NCBI GenBank assembly: GCA_029747015.1
Contig: JAKOGI010000576.1
Location: 358,501 to 422,500, forward strand
Reading direction: 5' to 3'
Origin: Carnegiea gigantea
Taxonomy: Eukaryota > Streptophyta > Magnoliopsida > Caryophyllales > Cactaceae
DNA: 64,000 nt
Positions 58,541-64,000 of this stretch are shown here, piece after piece. The position numbers and the translations under genes were made by a program. The notes beneath the pieces were generated by a model. That model was not told the DNA's origin. It ran no database searches and saw only the letters and a program-made list of their open reading frames with translations. Position 1 is the stretch's first letter. Every line of letters begins with the position of its first letter.

Positions 58541-59663
58541 TGATGTATGCTTGCAATGAACACAACCCAAGCTTACTTCACCCTTGTTCTTGCCAAGGAA
58601 ACTAATGGAGGAAAGTGAGAGAATGTAGAAGATAAGAGGAGAGGTTGGATAGAGCAAGCACCTTCAAGAGATAATCCAAGAGGAGCCACTCTTGTTGGAT
58701 ACTTGGGCAATCCCCTTAGATCAATTAGGAATCACCACCTAATTGAGATAAAGGGACCTAGACACCACTTAAGTTGCCACACTTAAGATATAGACTAGGA
58801 ATTTTGAGGGGAGAGTTTCTTTGAGAACTCACAAGCTTATGCATTCAAGTTGGTTGCAAAATGAAGGAACCAAGCTGCCTTTTAACAAGCAATGGCCGAG
58901 CTCCCTCTCTTCCTAGGCAGCAAATACAAAGCTAAGTACATGTGGGGAAGAGAAACACACCTAATCAGCCACTACTAGCTAGACACCTCACTACCTAGCT
59001 TAATCTACCTCATTAGGGGTTATTATGCCTCCCAAATGAGGTGTCAAGCTTACAAAAGTCCTAGGTTGCAGCAAGATGAGTCATTCAGCAAGTGGGGATG
59101 CAAGTTGACAAGCAAAAAGTCCAAGAAAAACAGCCCTTGTACCGGCTAGCAACAAACCGGGTAAAGGGATGTTTTGCTTGTCCTTTTGGCTGGATAAAAC
59201 CTACACAAGGGGGTGCTTTGGATGGGATTTGAACCCTTGACTTGATAAATATTTATGTCCCCTTTCACGCTGCAAAATTTCAGAAACAATGGAGTTGAGT
59301 TGGTGGGCCAAACATTCCCTTAATTCGGACTGTGCTGATTGGCGCCTTGCAGTGCACTGTCTTCTGTTTTGGGCTTGGTTGGCTGACCAAATGGACTCTA
59401 AATGCCTTGCAAAAGGTCTTGTTGGAAAGCTAAAATCTTAAGCTTTGAGGGGGTGGTGCGTGCAGGAAATTTCCCCCTCTATATTTTGCTCCAACAGCGA
59501 CACAAAACCGGGCCAGAAACTGGACGAACTGGACAGTGCATCTTCTGCTGTGTACATGAGTTTTCTGACCAAGGCATGAACTTCTTTGGCCTCCTTGGGG
59601 GTTGAATGGGTGTGAGGGTTTGCTGAATCTGTGGATGAAGCTTGGGCACGATGGTCCCCATCA
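58541..59663 (-). repeat. 5' LTR of the CRM-like element
   Basis: 1123 bp, the same length as the 3' LTR with no length change seen. Differences are single-base, mostly clustered in 59050-59110 and 59300-59460. Its copy of the integrase tail (59438-59663) stays open, consistent with the shared coding role. Confidence 0.95.
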
Positions 59664-62600
59664 GTCCCCACCCTCTGGTTTATACTACTAATCAGGCAGT
59701 TACAACCATTCACCCATGTCAAAGCCAAAACATAGAGTATGTGATGTTAGTGGGTGGTTAACATAGTAACTGATAAACTTGCCAAGGAAGTCAATGATGA
59801 AACCCCACCAAGTACTTGGCAGTAATAGGTATGTTGTATTTGCATCAAATATTGATGGCCCAATTGATTAAAGGATTTTTTAAAATTATGTATTTTTTCT
59901 TTAAAAAAAACTTTGTGCTAAATGTTGATCACGCCAACAATACATGATGCTAATAAAAGCCACTTACAACATGACACTTGCCTCTTTTTTAAAAATAATT
60001 TTAGTATTTTTTTAAGAAAATACATTACAAGACTTTCTTTACATTTTTTTTTCAAGGCATTAGCCCTTTTTTTGCTTTTCTTGTGATAGACTCATATTGA
60101 ATTTGTATGTGCTGATTTCAACAAACTTAAATATATCAAAATTTCACGTTCAACAAGGACTTCCGTTAATGAATTCTTTTATAAAACCAAGAAAAAGAAT
60201 GAATAAGTTTTAGTGTCAAAGGTTTGCGAGTTGAAATTCAAACTCCTTTGTAACACTGAGTTATGTTTGGAAAAAAAATTATAGTGAAAAGTTTTGAAGA
60301 GCTTACTCCTTCAAGGGACGATAGTAATTCCTTAACTAAATGTGTTTAATCCTACTCTACGCATTCTTATACATGAAGCTAAAATAATCACATTCTATAC
60401 AACATTAATCCATACTAATCATGCTTAATTAAACTAATTACATTCTAATCCAACTCTAAGCATTCTCAATCATAATAAACAAAACAAAACTCATAATTAA
60501 GTAAATTAACCAAAACATGAAGCTCAATTACTCATAAAAAAAATCAACATAAAAATATTGAACTTGAATTGAGTGAAGGAGGGTAGCAAGAGAAAATTAC
60601 CTAGAAAGCATTATACCCAACAAAGGGGTTGCGCAAGGTTGATTAATTTGGTACGAATTGAGCCTTGCCCTTTGCATATTCCAGCTAATCTAACCTTGAA
60701 TACTTCTACACTAAAACATATGCTTAATCCAAAACTCTATCTTGAAAAAATGGATTCAAACATAAATTTGAATAGGATGAAGATTGCATTTGAACAAAAA
60801 AGGGGATACATTCAAAATAGAAAAAAGTGAAAAAGCAAGATTGAAGGGAAAATTAACACAGTTTAAGCATAAAACAAACTAGATCTAGAAAACTTGAGTA
60901 TGAAAACCATGACAAAAATTAGTATATAGAGACAAAGTGAAGCATGAGATAAGAAACTAGCACTAAAGGAAGTAAGACTTAAAGCAAAGTAATGAAAATT
61001 AAAAGTTAGATTAAATAATTAACTGTAATCTGGTTACAAGAGAAGAATAAGAAGCTAAATCCTACGCTAAACTAAGCTAAATCCTACTTAATTACGAATG
61101 GGGAAAGGTGAAAGGCGCTTTTATAGAAGTGTAGTCCTGAGGGTGGTGGCAAGACAGTGCTAGGTTGCATGGCCAGATTATGTCACCCCTAGATTTCAAC
61201 ATTTTGAGAATGAGGGTGGCATGGTTGTGTCAAGTTATGCCCTACTGCTTGATTTACCCATATTTTTTTCATGGTTCGCTCGGACTAAACATGGTCTTGC
61301 TTTGTGGTAATCCTAACCTTATTTCATTCCTTTTCTTCATGTGCCTCTTGAAGCCTTTTTGGCTTAAGTCTCGATTTCCTATGCATCTTTTAAACTTGCT
61401 ACCCTTGGCTTATTTCATAAAAACACAAAACATATATAAAATTCGTAAATTAATTACTCAAAGGACCTCACTTACTTTAAAACTATAAAAAGGGCCCTTA
61501 TTGTTTATGTTAACTATTTTCTAGGCCTAGTTCTACCATACTAGTTCATATGAAGTAATTATAACTTTTCATATTTGCATATTTTATCACAATGTATAAA
61601 AACTTACTTTCAAATTTTTCTAATTTTTGCATATAACTATATTTGCTTTAGTATTATTAGACGATCTATTTTAACAAACATTAGAACCATGTGATAAACA
61701 AGTAAGTCAATTAATAATTAATTATGGGAACATTGGACGATAATAATTCCAACTTTAATATTAGATACTAGTATCCTTACTTGAGTATATTTATTGTTTT
61801 TATACTTGTTGTCCTTAATACTAGATACCAACTTGGAGCGTATTATACGTATAGAATCGCATATACTTAAATATTCTTGTATTTTAAACATATGCATTTT
61901 TATACTATTGTGAAATTATTGCACTACCTTGATAAAAATAACTCCAAAGTTAGTGTTAGTATAGAAAAATTAAATATCTTTAAAGTATGGACCACTGGTG
62001 TCCAATGCCAATGTTGAGATTATTATCATCTGACCCTCTAAAGTACAAATTATTGTCCTCCAATGTCCCTTACTTAAGTTAATTAACTATATTTAATTTC
62101 CAAATTATCATCTACTTATCTTTCTCTAAATTTTTCGTATATTGTGCATGCTTATGAGAGATCCACTTTAGCAGCACCTTAATTAGACTATATGAATTAT
62201 AGTTCCAAGCCAGAAATCAGAGGTAATAAAGATTAGGACTTAAAAAAAAAAAAGCAAAGAGAATATAATATAAGCAGTATAATCTAAAGAAGCTAATAAT
62301 TATGAAGAAACTAATAATTAGAAAAAATGTATCAACAAACAAACCTGGTTAAATTGGAAGTTCTGAATGTTATCCCTTCAGAAGAAGTTAGGAGAAACAG
62401 GATAAAAAATATGGAACAATGGTGCTTGAAAGCGACATTAATGAGATTGGTAAAGAGCTCAGTATAAACAAGTTTTAGTCCAATTCAGTTAGCAACATAT
62501 TTCCAAAATCAGAAGAGTTTAGTGAAATATCTTGAAGAAATACTTATTTCATTAGACCTAGATATGTTCCAGTAGAATGAATGACCAACTTGTCATTTAA

Positions 62601-62918
62601 GTTCATGCCAAAGAAAACCATATCCTTTGAAGAAATTAGCCTTAACCAAATTAGACAAACAAGTCACCTCTTGAACATTCATGGAACTCATAATATAGAA
62701 GAAATATTCGATCATTGAAAGAGTGATATGAATAGTGTTCTAAATTTGAATACCACATGGACTACTAAACATTTCTTAAATTATATCGAACATAAATTTT
62801 CTAGCATTATGGTTAATTGGTACAACACATTAGATAAGGACGGTAGGAATGCGCTAAGAATGATTTAAATGCCAGCTGTTAAGTTCAAAAATTTACGCAA
62901 GAAGTTCAAAATTGAATT
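59664..62918. other. Unassigned A+T-rich DNA
   Basis: No gene supported. 60573-60830 and 61165-61488 are open but have no family features. The stretch around 61010-61140 looks like a minus-strand retroelement promoter (complement of CTTTTATAG near 61119 followed by A/T-rich leader-like sequence), but I found no LTR ends or pair. Confidence 0.45.
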
Positions 62919-64000
62919 CAACAACAACAACAACACCTCTACAGGCATCTCTGCCTATAGAGAGGTTTATTCCAGGAGACCCACCAAAAAGAATTTTGTG
63001 AAAATATTTTAAAGAACAAAGCAAAGATAAGCAATAGGGAATGAACTAAACAATACTAATAAAGCATTTGACAGTAACTGTATAAAACATAAGTGCAACA
63101 TCGTAGAGGAAAGTACTATACCTGAATAAAGAGAGGTAGGCTAATATTATCTCTTCCTAGATGAAGGTACTATATGCAGACGAACACGACATATGAGAAA
63201 AGGAAAATATCTAGAAATGCACAACGGCATATCCTATCCTAAGGCTACTAAAGGACAGCTACGAGGCAATCTCTCTGTGATCTAGGACCTTAACATTATC
63301 CCATAATGGTCTCTTATCCTTGGTCATGTCATCTGTCAACCCCAAAATTTTCAAGTCCTGTATAATCACCTCATTCAAGCTCTTCTTTAGACGTCCCCTA
63401 CCTCTTCTGCCTTCAGGGATTTTGACCCTCTTACATCTCCTAATGGGAGCATCCATAGATAATCAAACCATCTAAGTCCAGTCTATCCCATCTTATCCCT
63501 GATGGGAGCCACATTCACTATGTCGCTAATTACTTCATTCCTTATTCTATTTGCCCCTTATATCCACACATCCATCTAATCTTCCTCATATCTGCTACCA
63601 TTAACCTTTGAACTTGTGTCTTTTTATTGGCCAACACTCTGAGCAATACAACAGAGTAGACCTAACTATTATACCATAAACTTTGCCTTTTAATCTTACA
63701 GGTATCTTGTTATCACACAGCATACTTGAAGCATTCTTACATTTGTGCTAACCCACTTTTATGCACTAGTTAATGTCCTCGTCAATGGCCCCTTTTTGAT
63801 GAATGATCGAACCTAAATATTTAAACTTCCCAACCTTTGGTATTGCCAACCCATTAGTGGTGACTTCTCCTCCTTCATCCTCTCATCCACTAAAACCACA
63901 ATGTAGGTGTTCGATTATCGATATGCTAAATCTAAAACCTCTAAACTCAAGTTCGAAATTGAGTTCATTTGTGCTAAATGTGATTACGATGAAGAAACTG
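62919..64000 (-). mobile_element. RTE-like LINE, 3' end, continues beyond the window
   Basis: The minus strand carries the C-terminal part of a LINE polyprotein (63259 to 64000) and ends at (CAA)5 at 62919-62933, that is a (TTG)n tail on the element strand, the simple-repeat tail I associate with plant RTE-type LINEs. About 320 bp of 3' UTR lie between the coding end and the tail, including 'ggtgggtctcctggaataaacctctct', a phrase typical of these 3' ends. The 5' part is right of the window. Confidence 0.72.
63259..64000 (-). pseudogene. C-terminal part of LINE reverse transcriptase, broken
   Basis: Minus-strand pieces in order: LVHKSGLAQ-type segment (about 63750), VVLLRVLANKKTQVQRLMVA and DMRKIRWMCGY (about 63580-63650), then APIRRCKRVKI, GRRGRGRLKKSLNEVIIQDL and LGLTDDMTKDKRPLWDNVKV (63259-63456). 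The 'MR.LRWMCG' block and 'GRGRPKK.W...I..D...L.LT.DM..DR..W' ending are the conserved C-terminus of plant RTE-type polyproteins. Stops interrupt the upstream part; the last 65 codons are open. Confidence 0.7.

Larger units (their letters stand above)
52704..59663 (-). mobile_element. Complete CRM-like Ty3 retrotransposon, recently inserted
   Basis: Two 1123-bp LTRs (52704-53826 and 58541-59663; TGATG...CATCA), perfect TSD GTCCC (52699-52703 and 59664-59668) and a perfect initiator-tRNA-Met primer site (58527-58538). On the minus strand the order is gag, zinc knuckle, protease, RT, RNase H, integrase. There is no chromodomain; the integrase C-terminus runs into the 3' LTR, a feature described for CRM (centromeric) elements. 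By hand I count about 20 differences between the LTRs, near 98% identity, so the insertion is young. Four lesions break the polyprotein: TAA at 57301, a frameshift near 56245, TGA at 55536 and TAG at 54717. Galadriel is the main alternative lineage. Confidence 0.93.

Noticed and set aside
58183..58563. N-terminal extension of the CRM-like gag reaching back into the LTR
   Set aside because: It crosses the primer site and consists of H/P/T-rich sequence from the iterated leader motif; the ATG at 58182 is a better start. An unusual upstream start cannot be excluded.
59438..59728. Separate small gene in the right LTR of the CRM-like element
   Set aside because: It is the LTR copy of the integrase tail; its extra N-terminal residues are flanking DNA.
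61165..61488. 107-codon plus-strand frame with hydrophobic runs
   Set aside because: No family signature, no promoter or splice context on that strand; the surrounding DNA looks like repeat sequence read on the minus strand.

Overview
This window looks like repeat-dense plant DNA, probably eudicot pericentromeric or otherwise heterochromatic sequence. It is A+T-rich and I recognise no host single-copy gene. Nearly everything identifiable belongs to plant-specific transposable-element lineages: Athila-like, Tat/Ogre-like, Tekay-like and CRM-like Ty3/gypsy elements, a gag-only retroelement, DNA-transposon derivatives and the 3' end of a LINE. Most coding remnants carry stops of the C-to-T / G-to-A kind. 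Lineage names rest on motifs recognised by eye, not on searches.

Layout. (1) 1-4342: a plus-strand non-autonomous Athila-type element cut by the window edge, with a tRNA-Asp primer site and a broken gag-like frame. (2) 4343-7877: non-coding DNA with a 290-bp alternating purine/pyrimidine tract. (3) 7878-36167: one very large minus-strand Tat/Ogre-like retrotransposon, reconstructed here from its LTR pair, a tRNA-Arg-type primer site at 33535-33552, gag, RT, RNase H and integrase remnants running right to left, and near-identical 5-bp flanks (GGATG / GGAGG). At least six insertions split it: a gag-only element (9699-12800), a foldback element (13371-14432), an Athila solo LTR (16801-18008), two inverted Tekay-like solo LTRs (18609-21263 and 24513-27570) and a MITE (34625-35190). 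Subtracting these leaves about 16.6 kb. Between integrase and 3' LTR it carries plus-strand, hence antisense, extra reading frames and a minisatellite. (4) 36168-38885: an inverted-repeat-bounded segment and unassigned DNA. (5) 38886-47843: a complete minus-strand non-autonomous Athila-like element (TSD AAATG). (6) 47844-52703: no gene seen. (7) 52704-59663: a complete, young minus-strand CRM-like element (TSD GTCCC, LTRs about 98% identical by hand count) with full gag-pol order but four inactivating lesions. (8) 59664-62918: no gene seen. (9) 62919-64000: the 3' end of a minus-strand RTE-like LINE.

Order of events. The Tat-like element came first and served as landing ground for the gag-only element, the foldback element, the MITE and the solo LTRs; the CRM-like element is the most recent LTR arrival. 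The most distinctive local signal is in the LTRs of the gag-only element: an 11-unit decamer array that reads as alternating GAA/TTC heat-shock-element pentamers upstream of a TATA box, suggesting a heat-responsive retroelement promoter.
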